64,000 bases of DNA from Ficedula albicollis. Lineage: Eukaryota > Chordata > Aves > Passeriformes > Muscicapidae. Location of the stretch: positions 7,884,783 to 7,948,782 of the forward strand of contig NC_021677.1 of the NCBI RefSeq assembly GCF_000247815.1, given 5' to 3'. A program made the translations under genes and the position numbers. This document shows positions 17,117 to 31,922 of this stretch, piece after piece (position 1 is the first letter of the stretch; each line of letters opens with the position of its first letter). The notes under the pieces were generated by a model, which was not told the origin of the DNA, did no database searches, and was given only the letters and a program-made list of their open reading frames with translations.

Positions 17117-17171
17117 ACATATATAAATATAATCTATTTATATTTTTATATATTTTATAGATATATATATC
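17117..17171. repeat. AT-rich simple repeat
   Basis: Degenerate TA/TTTATA repeat over about 55 bp, inside a broader AT-rich stretch (16740-17460). That stretch has an AATAAA on the minus strand near 17320. It could be 3' UTR-like sequence of a minus-strand gene, but no coding exon supports this. Confidence 0.6.
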
Positions 17172-17524
17172 TCCCCGTCTTAGAAGTTCTTCACAATAAT
17201 GTCACCAGGCAAAGAGTGAGGTTTCTTCTCAGTAGGTTACATGGTAATTTTGGCAACTGCTTAGCATGCTAATGATCTAAATTGATAAAAACATACCAAA
17301 TATATTTACACACAGTAGATTTTATTCAATATATTAAAAGTACAATTAATTTTACATTAGCAAGGATTTTAATATCGCAGTATTTCACTTTTATTTTTCT
17401 CTTTCTTTAAATGTACATTTGTTTCATGTCTTGAAAGGGGGTTCCACCCTGCAATCTTCATTCACACTGTCCACAGCTCAAAACTGATATTAAGCACTTA
17501 TTTATTTTTAAATACATCCTTAAA

Positions 17525-18013
<489 letters not shown>

Positions 18014-20940
18014 ATCTATAGGGCATAAATATCTTTTAAATATCTAAATGTCAGCATAGTGCTCCATGGGAAATACTATGAAATATCAGTGGATACTTTC
18101 ACATCATACCACACTTAAAGGGCTTAGATTTTTATTATCTCCATGAAAAGAGAGAGAGCAAAGACCTATGGGAATAAAGAGGAAGATCTCAACCTCCTTT
18201 ATATTTTGCACTCCCGAAAGTGATTGATAGCCCCAATTTTGTAATGCAGGACAAACAGGATGACTTCCCACATCCTGCAGGATGGGATAACAACTATATG
18301 AATGCACAGAAATTAACCACATTGTTGTTAAAACTTTATGCTTTGAATGCATAAGGAGTTTAGTAGGCAACAAGATCTAAATGAACTCTTCAGTCACAAT
18401 ATTTATAATTATTAAATTAAATAAATGTGCCTCACAATATGGATCTTCTAATAACCTGCTTGGGGTTGCAGCCAGTTATACCATTGTAGGACACAGAGCA
18501 ATATTATGCCAAATAATATTTATCCAAACCACTCCACAAGCTTTGTTTTGCACACAACAGCTCAGAATAGTGATGATAAACTGAAAGACGAAAAATGGAT
18601 CACTGTTGCTATTTTTCCAATTACTCGTTATACAAGGTATGTCTGCACATCAAGTAGATAACATTTCATTTTTCATTTGTGGCTTGCTGGTGTTGGGGAA
18701 ACAAAAAAAGAACAGAATTATCATTAAAATTGAGAATCAGAGAAAAAGACGAGGGGTTAATTACATCTACATATAATTTATTGTTATCTGGCAGGATTCC
18801 AAATCCATGACATGCAACTTCAAGCATTACAGACTGTTTTCTAGATTAGTCATCCACCATAAATAAAATTGAGGCTGAAATGAATTGACCTGACATTTAT
18901 CCTATTCCACTGCCTAAGCACATACCAGCTCTCATGCCTGATTTTTAGGAGGCTTTAAATGACAAAATGATAAGGGCTGATGAGCAGTTACTAATGACAA
19001 TGCAGTAGTGTGTGAGTCATGAATGGGCCAGAAGCTCTGTATAGCTTTTACCTAGGCGAACTCTGATACCATTATGCCAGCTACAAAGAGATACAGAAAT
19101 AAGTATACAAAGTGGTAACCTTCACTTTCACATGAGATAGAAAATGATCAAAGAAGGGAAAAAATTTTTTTAAAAAAATTTAAGAATGACAAGGCCAAGG
19201 TTAGTGCATTTCTCAGGCAAGGTAATACAATTTTCCTATCTTTACTATAGAAAAATTCAGTTCTTAAAATACAGAATTACACTGAGTTGCAGTAAGATTC
19301 CAATTGTTTGACTTAATACAACATTTTAAAGAAGACAGTTCACTTGGAAAAATTTATTCCCCTTTGCCAGGTAAGTTAACCAAGAAATCCCAAGTCACTT
19401 TGTCCTTGGGCAAGTAGCCAAATCTGCCAGCGGTCTAGTAGGGTGCTTATTTCAGGCGAGACATGAAGGTCACTTGCAAGGTGTTGGTGTCAAAACTCAC
19501 TCATGTTGTCACCCCACCCATTGTTGGTGTTGAAGCACAGTCAGACAATCTCTGAGACACAAATCTGTCTTCCATGGAACAGATTATTCCAGTGGTATCC
19601 ACCTTGTACTGGTACTCAGATACATCGCTTGCTAAGAAACATGAATATTGGGCAGGTTACGGTCAGCTAAAACCCTTCAGTCAGTTTCAGATCTCACTGA
19701 CTGGGAAGAAGCATGAGGAATTTGGTAATAAATCAACCAGTCAGGTAAAAATCTGTTCCTTCCAGCCCACACCATGGCATGTGGACACTAAGCACTCTTG
19801 GATTGCCCAGCAAGAGGGTTCCTTCCAGCCTGTCATTTAATTGGCAGAGTCCACAAATGTGTTCCCAACAGCAAATTCATGCTCAAGTTGGATAGGAAGT
19901 CATTTGACTCAATCAGTTGTCATTTCTTCCCCTCTGTCAGCGGGAGGCTTTCTGAAGGATCTTCACTCAGCTGCAGCCTCAACAGTTCATTTCTCTCATC
20001 AGATCCCTAGGTAAAAGCTGCTATAGCTCCTTTTACTGTATCCAGCTCTCCCCATTGTCAATTCAAACCTGAACAAGGCTTTTGAAGTCTCTTAGTCCTC
20101 TTTTCTTGGGTAAGGAAACCTTCGGGATGATTTATAATCTATATAAGCACTAAGACAGGACCACAAAATGAATCGTATTAATATAATTGCAACCAGTAAA
20201 ACCATCAAAAGGACTGATTCCATATTTAAGCTACAATAATGAAGTAATGTGAAAAGAATACTCTGGGAGATCTAATTATATAATGCAGTATTCAGTTTTG
20301 CATGGCCAGCCCACCAATTCCTCTAACATTCCAATCAAAGTGATCTCACTAGCATGTGAGAGAAGAGTCCAGCTGACAGATTTGGGACATATAACGTTCT
20401 GTTTAGTCAAGAGGCCCCGTGTGCTATTCATAAAGAATTAACAGCTCTTATACTGACAATGACAGTATTGTAAGAAGACCTTTGGAAGGGGGGAAAAAAA
20501 CTCCACAAACTCCGTCTCTGCAAAGTTGGATTTTTTAAATTTTGGCCCCTCTTTTCCAATGCTGATGTAATCTCCAAACATCTCCAGCAGCAGCTGCTCA
20601 GCAAAGCCAGACACCTTCTCCCTAGTCCCTTTCAGCAGCAGACACAGGACTTTCCAGCTCCCTCAAGACAATCAGGGCCTTTCTTTCAGCAATTAGCTAT
20701 CACTTCAAGAGTCCTGTGCTGTCCAACGAGCTCTTAAGAATGGTCTTTGCAGGAAACAACACTGGAGGAGCTTTTTTTCCCCCTAGACAAATGAAAAAGG
20801 GAAGAAGTGGAGGGAGAAGAGGGGGAGACAAAAAAACACAAGAAAACAAATCAGAACACAGAAGCTGTCCAAAATGCATCACTCATTTAGTACATCAACA
20901 AATGCAGAAACGTCCTCGACAGCCAAGGCTAGAGCAAAGC
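18014..20940. other. Non-coding unique sequence
   Basis: Unique AT-rich sequence. Open frames are 104 codons or fewer, without domains or convincing splice junctions. I see no repeat family or RNA gene. Confidence 0.5.
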
Positions 20941-20943
20941 ACG

Positions 20944-20980
<37 letters not shown>
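20941..20980. repeat. (CA)n microsatellite
   Basis: An uninterrupted CA repeat, about 14 units from 20951, preceded by a short interrupted acgcacgcgcg segment. Confidence 0.95.
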
Positions 20981-20984
<4 letters not shown>

Positions 20985-23592
20985 GCTCCTACTTTCTTTA
21001 GGAGATAGTTTGTTTAGTCAAATATGTTAAGGTTTCATAGAAAGAAGTGCTCTTGTTACAGCAAGTCTGAGCTGTACAAACTAAAAGGGAGCAAAACTCC
21101 TGTAAGATTGTGCTCTGTTTCCTTATTTGGCTCTCCAAATGTAAAGCAGCATTATTTGAAGTAGACATTATAGGAAGGAACTTGGTTTAGCTTGCTTTAA
21201 ATATAGACGGATTGATGAAATGAGTAATTACTGGAACTGCTAAGGTCTTTTCAGACTTACTAACTAGCAAGCTCCTTTCCCCAGAAACTGCACTTTCTGT
21301 CTAAAAGAAATTAAAGCCTGGTTTGGAGACATAGAGCTTTGGGAATTCTACATTCTTTTTCCTTTATATTCAGGGCACAGTAATACCTTGAGGTCCTTGG
21401 AGATGCCAAGTCCTCATTAGAACTAGCACAAACTCCAGGACCCAGTTCAGAGGAAAGCAAGGAACTTTTATTGATATTTAAGCAACTCCTTGCCTGGGCC
21501 TGGACATGTAGAGTTGTGAAGGTAAAACTGGGAAGGATCAGCAGTAAGTGAAATTACTTGGATATGGTTCAAACAATAGCCTGGTGTCAGAGCTGCTTCC
21601 TTGATGTTTAAAAATTCTGCATTAAATCAAACGTCATACCAAAATACTGACTATCAGTATCCTCTCAAAGTACCACTTTCTGGTCAAATTTGTCCTTGAT
21701 TGGGGTAACCTCATGAAAGTCAACATGCTGTCTACTACACAGCCAACAGAAACACATTTACACTGCAATTAAAACAATATAAAATAGTCTGTTCCCTTTT
21801 ATTGACTGTGGATCAGAAGCAAGGAAGGGTTTTTTAAACAGTTAAATGGCAGAGAAAAGAAATACTTTCCAGGGTTTCAGGATTTTGTTCACATTAATTG
21901 GTGTTCTCAACTACCACATGGATTCTTGAAAGGAGGTGGAAAGTGTCGGAACTGATCAGATTGCTTAAAAGGCAAGAAAGTCTGACATATTGTCCTGCAT
22001 GCATTTATGAAGGAATGGGAATAAACTCAAATTACTCTGGACAGGAAGGCTCAACCAAAGGATGAGTACACAAAATCAGGATCAAGGAGGTATCTTTGAG
22101 GAGGTGCACCAAACAGCGTCTTTTTATACCTACAGATTCCAAAAGCTGCTGAGTTCAAATGGACTGCTCCTTTCAACTAGCAAAGATTTTGCTGAAAAAA
22201 ATGCAGCAGGCTGGAGAGAACACATACACACAAACATATATATATGTTACTAGGGTCACCTACAGCTAAAGAAAAAAGGATAAATGGAGCCCAAAAGATC
22301 TACCAGCTTGCCCTAAAGCAAAATCAACTATGTCATTCCTGACAGCTGTTTCTTTAACCTGCTCTTTTCTTTTAAGATACCTACATCCACGCAGATGAGA
22401 AGAAAGGAAATCATCATCTCATCTGGAAGGGATTTCAGCAGGAAAAAGAGTTTGACAAACTGTTCAGTGGCTCTATCTGCTGCAACACAACCTCTGCAAG
22501 ACAGGGGCTTTACAGTATGCACTCATTTGGGCAACTGGCTCATTTTATAGTTGTAAAATTAATTGTTGGTTGAGGCAATGATACCAGAATTTTTTTTAGA
22601 GAAGCAGAATTTTTGCACCATCCCAGCTGGATGGATGCAAGGAAGGTGCATCTTTCATGACAACCCTCTTTCTCTAGTATGGTGCAATGCTGCTGTCTGC
22701 GCTCCAGCAGTATTGCTGAAAACTTCCGATTTCAGCATTAGCTGTAATCCAGCACATCCCACGCCTTGGCCACCATCTCCAGCTCACTCTGTTAGCACTG
22801 AGGAGCCCAGTCGCTATTTAAGGGCACACCAGGGATGAATTGGGGACTCTTTCCAGCGCCAAGGGAACAACAGGTGCCTCCTCCTCATCCCTGGGCTCAC
22901 TAGCGGCTCTCAGCTCTGCTGGCCCCAGTGTTCCCTGTGAGGTGTCAAAGCCAGAACAGAGGCAGCACATCCCTGGTGCCTGGGACAGGCTGACACAAAG
23001 CCGGGGGAGCTTCCACGCTGGCTGCCTGGGCAATGGCAGCTCCCTGCTCCGTATGCCACGGCTGTCAGCTTGGCACCCAGCATTTATTCACACGCAGGAA
23101 TGATGCCCAAGATGGAAGGACAGTGCTTTCCTACTTGGATTTCACTTCTTCAGACAGATTTCCTCCCACGGAAAATTAATGGCACGACATGAGCAAGGCA
23201 AATTTAAAAGCCAGATGAAAAGTGGTGTGGCTGGATTTTAGAAAACGCTGTTTAACATGGGTAGCTGTTCCTCCCGTCTTTGCAAAGTATTTTGAGAACA
23301 AGCTAGGAAAAGCACTATGTAAAGCATTATGTAAAGCACATTGAGCATTATCATTTGGATTTTCCCAAATTTACTTTTTCCCACAACAGATATTCCTAAT
23401 GTCTGGCACCATTTTTAATGATGTGCCTTTTTTGAAGAATGTGTGCTGTATCACCCATAAAAGCATCCTCTCTGTTCACAGTTTATTTTGTTAAAATCCT
23501 TTTTTAACTAATCATCTCTCTAGGGAACAATGACATGATAGAATGGTATTTCTGATTGGTGATATTTTATTACTAACGTATGTTTTCATCAC
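20981..23592. other. Non-coding unique sequence
   Basis: Mostly AT-rich. The segment 22690-23100 is noticeably GC-richer and has overlapping open frames on both strands (91 codons or fewer), but no motif or codon pattern I recognise. Confidence 0.45.
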
Positions 23593-23746
23593 ATAACCAA
23601 TATTACTACCCTATTCTGCTGTAAATATTTATTAAAATCCTCTAATTTGAAACTATTTCCAAGAAAAAGATAACCAATATTACTACCCTATTCTGCTGTA
23701 AGTATTTATTAAAATCATCTAATTTGAAACTATTTCCAAGAAAAAA
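23593..23746. repeat. 77-bp tandem direct duplication
   Basis: Copy 1 at 23593-23669 and copy 2 at 23670-23746 are head-to-tail. They differ at about three positions (a/g, c/a, g/a). The few mismatches suggest a real, moderately recent duplication and not an assembly echo. Confidence 0.9.
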
Positions 23747-24167
23747 ATTCATATTTTGCTTTTAAATTATCACATAATTAATTGTCTTGGTAAATGCCCA
23801 TTGAAGGGTAGGTTAGGGATGGAAAAAGTACATGTTAGGCAGTCTTGCTCACTTTTAAAATGTAAGGCAATAGATTCCACATCTCATTTTACAATTCCTT
23901 TATAAAGCAAACTCCTAAAATGTCACCACATTCCCAAAATGTTAAAATATCAAGTAAACTTACAAGCAACAAAGCAGACGTTACAATAATAATAAAACAC
24001 ACACTGTTATCATCAGTTTGAAATACTCCCCAAAACGTAAGTAAATTAGAATTAAAAAATAGGATATTTGACTTACTGCATTTTCCACATATTCAAAAGT
24101 CAGGATATTGACCAAAGAAAACAGCAAAGAGTTGTAGGTGTTGGCAAAGCTAAAGAGAATTTCCATT
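23747..24167. other. Non-coding unique sequence
   Basis: AT-rich sequence leading into the minisatellite. No supported feature. Confidence 0.5.
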
Positions 24168-24431
24168 CAGGGAAGTTTCAGGGAAGTTTCAGGGAAGTTT
24201 CAGGGAAGTTTCAGGGAAGTTTCAGGGAAGTTTCAGGGAAGTTTCAGGGAAGTTTCAGGGAAGTTTCAGGGAAGTTTCAGGGAAGGGAAGGGAAGTTTCA
24301 GGGAAGGGAAGGGAAGGGAAGGGAAGGGAAGTTAAGTTTCAGGGAAGGGAAGTTAAGTTTCAGGGAAGGGAAGTTAAGTTTCAGGGAAGGGAAGTTTCAG
24401 GGAAGGGAAGGGAAGGGAAGGGAAGGGAAGG
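24168..24431 (+). repeat. GGGAA-based minisatellite with three nested periods
   Basis: Ten perfect 11-mers (cagggaagttt) occupy 24168-24277. They pass into runs of the 5-mer ggaag/gggaa. A block follows with three units of about 21 bp, each joining gttaagtttca to two gggaa units. The array ends in pure gggaa repeats. All periods are built from gggaa plus a gtttca linker, so it probably grew by slippage and unequal exchange. The 133-codon plus-strand frame across it is a by-product. Confidence 0.95.
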
Positions 24432-26983
24432 TACATTTGCTGTATACTAAAGCAGACCAACTAAACTGAATGCAGAAGAATTGTTGTTAGCTACATGTTC
24501 CCAGGGGCTTGGAATATGGAGTCTCTGCTAACAGTTTCTGTGTTTTGTAATATTATTAAAAAAAAAAAAAAAAAAAAAAGGAAAAATTCAAGACCAGCAC
24601 TTATCTGTCAGAATCACATTGCTTTTACAGTTATCAGAGTCAAAAAGGCACCTTGCTCCAGGTTACATATGTGAAACCTCCTGAGCAAGCATTCTATATC
24701 ACACAGAAAACAAAATACCACTTAAAAAGAGCCAGTTCAAGTAGTCACCATTTTAGAGGACAAAATCTGGCATTCAGAGTCAATTATTGCTCCACATAAG
24801 TTGTGATAACGTGCACATATCAAGATCATTCAGTGTTGCGTTGAGTCAAAGCAAAGTCAATACCTGCCCTACTGGTTTTCTTCTGGAAAATCCCCAGCAA
24901 ACACACTCCTCCCACTACAGTCAGTTCAGTATGCCCATTTCCGTGATCAAGAACAACAAGGACAGAAAGAAGATACTCCATTTATTACACACTTCATCCC
25001 TTAAGACTGACTTCAGCCTCCATAAAACCAGAAGTGTTAGCAAAACTCCAGCTTATCCTCAAAGGTGTCAAAAGTGAGATTTAAATGTAACAAAAGAGCA
25101 CAGATTGGAGGAAATGCCAATAAAACGGAAGGGAAAGGTCTAGAAGGAAATGAAACAAAACCTTATAGATCAGTCTTAAAAGTGATTACATTAAGACATC
25201 TGTATTTCCAAAAAGACTTGATGAAACTTCTGCTGTCATTCCATGACCTCCTCCATGTGCAGAGACATCTTGGTTCCCTTTCATTTATGCAAATTTCTTA
25301 CTAGGAATATGATCATAACATGACACAGGAGTAGCAGAATAGATCACACACATGCCATGATACTTAATGGCACCAATAAATTAAAAGATTAGTAATGCCA
25401 AAAATGTCCACCTAATTGTGAACAAATATAAAAATAGAAAAAACCTCCATGACTCAACAGAAAAAAGCAGGGATACATATTTAAGATTGATGTTATAAAA
25501 TTCAGAACAGCTTATTATCAAGTAAGTATTATCTCCTTAATGATCAGAGAGACCATACATAATTTGCTATGTTTTCACACTCATCTAGATGCCTAATTTT
25601 CGGTGTAGAAAGAACCCAAGGGGTTTTGCTGGGGAAATCAAGGAATTATCACCAAATTTGACCAGGAACAATGATCTAGCCCTAAACCTACCTTTTCTGG
25701 TGCTCTCCTTCCATCAGTAGAATGTTTTCCCCCCCACTGAATTAATAGAATTCACATCAATACAGCAGAGAATTTAATGAGCACTATTTTTGACAAAACA
25801 ATGTTTCAGCAAAATGCCAGTTTTTCAAACACAGAAAACTGGCAAAACATGCTTCCATTTTGACAAAGTATTTGTCAAGAGATGCTTTTCAGATCCCTAA
25901 AATTCAAGATCAGTACAAACTAGCTTTCAAGCATTATGTAGTCAAGGCACTCATGCATAAAACCACAGTTTGAGCCTTTTGATGAATGCTGTGGTCACCT
26001 CTCTCTGGGCTATTCCAAGCCTCCCTTGACTTAAAAGCCTTGTTTCCTTTTCACTGTGCACAAACCAGACTGGGACTTTCAGAAATGTCACAGGATGGAA
26101 AACTCCCTTCCTTCTCATCTGCAACTCCATGTCTTTGTCAGACCAGATCACTTGGATGATGCTCTGCCTGCGCTATACCAAAAAGAGTTCAGACCAAAAC
26201 CTGCTTCTGGTTTACAATTAAATTTGGATGTCCTGATCATCCTTTGCACTAGCCAGTACAGATAGAAGCAAACACTGACACAGCTGCCATTTTCCTACAA
26301 GATCCACCATTCAAACTCTCTAAAACTAACCACAAGAAAAATGTGCTTTGGCGAACTACAGGCTATATCAACCCACTCATAAAATGCAGTTATTGAAAAG
26401 AACTGTTATCCTTTACAAGTGCTGGAAGACAAACATTTCACATGCTGCACTGACACTGCTCCAAACCTCATTTTTTCTATTAAAAAAATGAAAGTTGGCC
26501 TTCATTGTAGTTCAGCAAACTACATTGTGTTTTGAAGAAGTTTTTCATTCTACTAACAGGTTATCCTCCTTACTTTTAAAGTCTCTTTGTACACAAAAAG
26601 AAGGGGAGCTGGGGCAAAGAAAGAAAGAAAAGAGTCCATTTGAAAAAATTACACTGCTAGATTACAAGAGTTGAAAGCTGGTATGTAACTTTGCTCCGGG
26701 TGATCAAACTGCTAATCAGGAATGCTGCCGGGAACAGAATGGAATTCCAAATAAATTAGCCATGTCCAAGAAGCCAATGCAACACAGGATTAAGACTCAC
26801 AAAGAAAACAAATTTATTCAGCCTACTTTATCAGAATTCTTAATAATGTGTACTACTTTTTCTCATTGCAGTCTGAGCTCTTTCACTGGAACTGTGTGGA
26901 GAAGGAAAAATGAGTCACACTTCATAAATCTCCTACTTGTACAGACACCTAAAAATGTTTCCTAGAGCAAGACACAGAATACC
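24432..26983. other. Non-coding unique sequence
   Basis: Contains a 22-bp A run (24558-24579) and a GAAA-rich patch near 26620-26640. No exon or RNA gene is supported. Confidence 0.5.
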
Positions 26984-27082
26984 ATTATATATAAATACTT
27001 GCATTTATATAAGTACTTATATAAATAGTACTTATAAGTACTTATATTTGTATAAATACTTTATATTTATATATAAATATGC
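26984..27082. repeat. AT-rich low-complexity block with aagtactt palindromes
   Basis: About 100 bp of TATA/ATAAATA sequence containing repeated self-complementary aagtactt cores (for example ataagtacttat). These could pair as small hairpins. Confidence 0.7.
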
Positions 27083-28902
27083 TTATCACAGCCATGGGAC
27101 AAATGTGCAGATTTATTTCTCTGACTTTACTTCCAAGGCACCTGACCAAAGAAAAGACGCTATGCACTTCTGTGAAAATCTACAAAGCTGAAGGCGAAGG
27201 TTAGAACTTCATTGACCTCCATGCTAAAATGAGCTATAACAAGAAAAATTTGCAGTACTGTGGCTGAGGTACCATCTGCAACTCAGAGCATATTCTGTTT
27301 TTACCTCTGACAGCATCTCAGAGATGTGTTTGTAATAGCTTATGCCTTGAATTAGAACTTTAATCTCTGGACTGGTTTCCCTCATCTGGGAAATGGAGAT
27401 TATAATAGGCACTTACTGTACAATAATTTGGAGACGGAGCTAAATTTTTGCAGCATTTTTGTAACAATAAAATTTTAAAAAGTGGATAAAATACTCACAA
27501 GAAGTACTTTATGCAGAATCTAGACACATTAGAGAGAAATCTTTCTTTGATAGAAGTGCATGTATATCTTGGCTTCTGAAAAAATTGGGTAAACCATAAA
27601 CATATTCTCACTGCAAGCTATACATTGTCCAGTACACTTATTCACTGGAAAATAAGAGTCTGAGGACAATACCACTTGCATTGACATGACTCTGCCATAT
27701 TTCCCTGTGAATCCGTGTATACAGGGATTTTCTGTAACAAAATTCATCAAGCAAACCACCAGCTGAGTGTGAGTGTTGGGGAATCATTTTCCTGGTGATT
27801 CCCAGCCATGGCACTGCCCTGCTTTCCAAATGACCACACTGCACAAGCCATTTCATATCCATGGTTGGTGTGTTAGTTATTTTCTAAAGAGTTTCTGTCC
27901 CAGAAAAGGGGGACTCCCTGCAAGAGACCAGTTGCATCCTCTCCCGTTCCCATAATGAAACAAATTAAATGCTATTTACTATCACCATTGTATCTAGTAT
28001 TTTATTCAAACACAAAAGCACATGTGCAACTGACATTTATTTTTTTGTCAAGTGTTTTCTCCTCCATGTAAGAGGATATTTAGTTAAATATGGGGAAAAA
28101 AAGAGTATATTCCCAAATCCCCTTCTCTGGAATGCACCTCCAGAGAGTGAGGGTCAGAAGATGAAAGCCATTGCTGCACCATCAAGACTTGTGACTGGAA
28201 GGGTTCTGTCTATACCTCAATGCCTCCATTAAATGCACATTAAAAAATATTTGATTCGAACAAAATATTTTAAATTAAATATAAACTATGCTGTTTGCTC
28301 AGAAAAATAAAACAAGAAAGCAACAAAACTTTGCATGAGGACCAAGGAAAAGTGCTGATTTTCATTTTCAAAAGGGTCACCTTGAATAAAAAAAGACCCA
28401 AATTTTTATGATTACTACTGAAAGAAAAGTTTTGATTCAGGGAACAGCAGAAAAGGACATTTTCCCAGAGATTTAGAACATGTCAATAAACTGTTTCAAG
28501 TCATTTGAGACAACAATTGTAGCAAATAAACTACCAGTGTAAAAAAAGTTACCTTGTTCTACTTTGACCTGCCAAAAAGAACTCTGCATTAATGGACGAT
28601 TCATGGACTCAAACTGAGCACATGGGCAAGTGCTGGAAGAGTTGGGGAGGATTTCTGCATTTCCAGGATAGAGACCCTGGATTTCTGAGGGAAGAAAAGG
28701 AGGATGGCTGCTGGCAAGAAGCAGTGCTGCTCCACTGACTCGCTCTTGGCAGATCACAGGCCAAGGAGATGCCTTCTGGGTTACCACACTAAATATTTGG
28801 CTTTACAAAATAATGTCCTAAGTTACAGTTTGATCAGCAAGTGCACTCCTCTTGTACTCTGAAAACAGCATGTTTGAGGTACATCTGCGTTGTCGTTGCT
28901 TC
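27083..28902. other. Non-coding unique sequence
   Basis: AT-rich. Open frames are 104 codons or fewer, on both strands, with no domain. No repeat recognised. Confidence 0.5.
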
Positions 28903-29471
<569 letters not shown>

Positions 29472-29878
29472 AAATAAAGCAAGTAGGTGAAAGGTAACTG
29501 TATCACTTTACAGACACAAGCTGCCCTCTGATTACAGCAAATTAAGATATTCAGCAGCCTTAAAACAATACCTTTTTTTAAATCAATGTACCCAGACAGC
29601 ATTCACAGCTTTTTGTGATGACAAATGCCCTTTGAAAGAGTTAATAGGCAAAGGTTTGTACTAGCAGTGAATAGTGCTACCTTTAATTGATCCAAGAGCC
29701 TTAGAGAGCTGTCTTAAAGCATGATGATGTATTTGGGTTGCAAGTAGGCCAAAATAAGCACAAAGAAAATCTGTAGGACCATGAGACCTTTCATTTGTTC
29801 ATTGTTGGGGGTGGGGGGAAAGGGCGGGAACTGCTGGGGAAAATGAGAGAACTATGATGGGGTTATCTTTGCGCTCTG
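29472..29878. other. Non-coding unique sequence
   Basis: Short unique stretch with a G-rich patch near 29806-29830. No supported feature. Confidence 0.5.
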
Positions 29879-30076
29879 GCACTTAAAATAGATAAAACTC
29901 CAGAAATTTTGAGTAAAAGAGAGGAAGTGATCAGGCCATAATTCTTAGAATAAACGTCAAGATGTACGAAAATGTACGCACTTAAAATAGATAAAACTCC
30001 AGAAATTTTGAGTAAAAGAGAGGAAGTGATCAGGCCATAATTCTTAGAATAAACGTCAAGATGTACGAAGATGTAC
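29879..30076. repeat. 99-bp tandem direct duplication, nearly perfect
   Basis: Copies at 29879-29977 and 29978-30076 begin gcacttaaaatag and end gatgtac. They differ at about two positions: the a/g near the end and the second junction base. This is either very recent or an assembly duplication. A 71-codon minus frame repeats itself because of it and is not a gene. Confidence 0.93.
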
Positions 30077-31849
30077 AAAACAAGGCTTCTTCAGAAGAAA
30101 AAAAAAATGCCATGAAAAAAGAGGAGATGACCTAATGGCATAAAGAAACATTGATTAAAGAGATACCCAGAGGGAGAAAGATATTTGATCAGCTTTAACA
30201 AACACTGCATGGCCCTGCATTCTCTCTTAACTTCTCAAGGAAGGGGGAGAAAAAAATGTCTGTAGAAGAGGCAGTCACATGGATCCATTTATAATTTTTC
30301 CCCTTATTCCCTGCTCATCTTTTGCATCGTTTTGTTCAAGATGCACAGGAAATGTGCACACTAAAAGCAACTCACACAATTAAACACGATAGGTTAGTTG
30401 TAAATATTTTACCCTGAGTAGCCAAAGAAGAAACAAAAATAAAATTTTATAAGTAACATAAAATTCATTCAGTCATATTTTTTTATGAGATTGATTATAC
30501 ATTAATATTAGCTAGCAATGAAGGAAACAGTCTATCCATGCTTACACTAGTCTTTCATCAGAAGCTCAATTTTGGCAGAATCCCTCCCTCACACAGCAAA
30601 AGCTAAACAGATTTCCTTGAACTTTCACAGGTACAAACTTTATGTCAAGGTAGAATTTTTCTGGAAACTCTGAGGCAAATCAAACAAGAAAATTCCTAGT
30701 CTAAAAGACTATTTCCAAATGAAATTTCTGTGCAAGCATACTATCAACAACTCTGTAAAAAAATAAAATAGAAAGTTGTTAGCATATGAGATTTTCTTAG
30801 AAGACAGATATAGGAGGAGCTAAGAAAAAACAGCCAATATTGCTCCTTAAAAGTAAAGAAGTCAAGCAATAAAATATCCTGCTCCAATATACGCATCCAG
30901 ATGCATTAGGAAAAGTGAGTCAAGTCCAGTTTCAATCTGGAACAGGGAACAGGCAATCTGTTCTCAAATTCTGCTCATCCTGTTCATCCCAGAGCCATGA
31001 AAAAGCCCTCTTCTAGCAGCCACTCAACAGAAAAAGGTACAGAGCCTTCATTGTGGTCTGGGTAAAAATGAAGATTTGACTTACCTCTACAAAGCAAAGG
31101 AACTCATACAGGATTCTTAAAACAGCAATACATTCCTCTATCAGGAATATTTGGCTCTTGTGAATCTTCCTCTATGGTACAAAGCTCTGAGGAAAAGGAC
31201 AGACAAAAACTTCACATCACAACTTTCAGACATTTTCTCAACTAACCATTCTAATCCCACATCACCAACCACTACAGAATTTCAACCATACCAAGATGAG
31301 CACCAGCTGCATCCTTCAAAATAAGCCCTCATTTCAGGGTACAAACATCAGTAGATGAGGAGAACCAGGACACATGGACAGTGGCAACTTACTACGGGAA
31401 AAGGATATGAGCTCTGCACATCCTTGCTTACTTCTGTATGAAGAGACTCAAAATACTGTTTGCATTTTGTGTTTTGAGTTGCTTTCATTTTTTAAAAAAT
31501 ACTAATAATTTTGAGAAAGTCTTCTCTCCTTGTTCCATTTACTTTCAATTCAGACTCACAGAATCTTCCTTTGTAGTTTAAAGCCAAAATATTTCCTTCC
31601 ACCTTATCATGTAACATGTAAATTCTAATTACCAAGGAGTTTTCTGAAAAGTAAACAAATAAATGAAAAATTACTGTATACAAGGATGTTTAAAGGATAT
31701 AAAGTTCTTTAGGATCAATTAAAATTCAATTGCTTTTTGTGCAGGGGACAGCAGGTAGATTGCTCATCCCATTCTCCCCAAGCATGGTGAAGCACCAGCG
31801 CTTCATAAAATAGAAGTCAATCATATCACAAAATAACTATGTTCAGTAG
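30077..31849. other. Non-coding unique sequence
   Basis: AT-rich unique sequence with no exon, repeat or RNA signature that I can support. Confidence 0.5.
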
Positions 31850-31922
31850 CTTCCTATTTGACAGGAAAAAAATGGCCTTTAAAGGTCTCTTCCAATTTGC
31901 TTTATAATTCCATTCTATAAAT
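31850..31922 (+). mobile_element. Short CR1-like 3' end (weak)
   Basis: ggcctttaaaggtctcttcc followed by a cattctata tail resembles the last about 60 bp of avian CR1 in the sense orientation (ttaaaggt...cttccaa...attctat). Upstream sequence does not match, so this is at most a short relic. Confidence 0.4.

Noticed and set aside
24068..24469. 133-codon ORF with repeated FREVSGKFQGS units
   Set aside because: It is the translation of a minisatellite and not a repeat protein.
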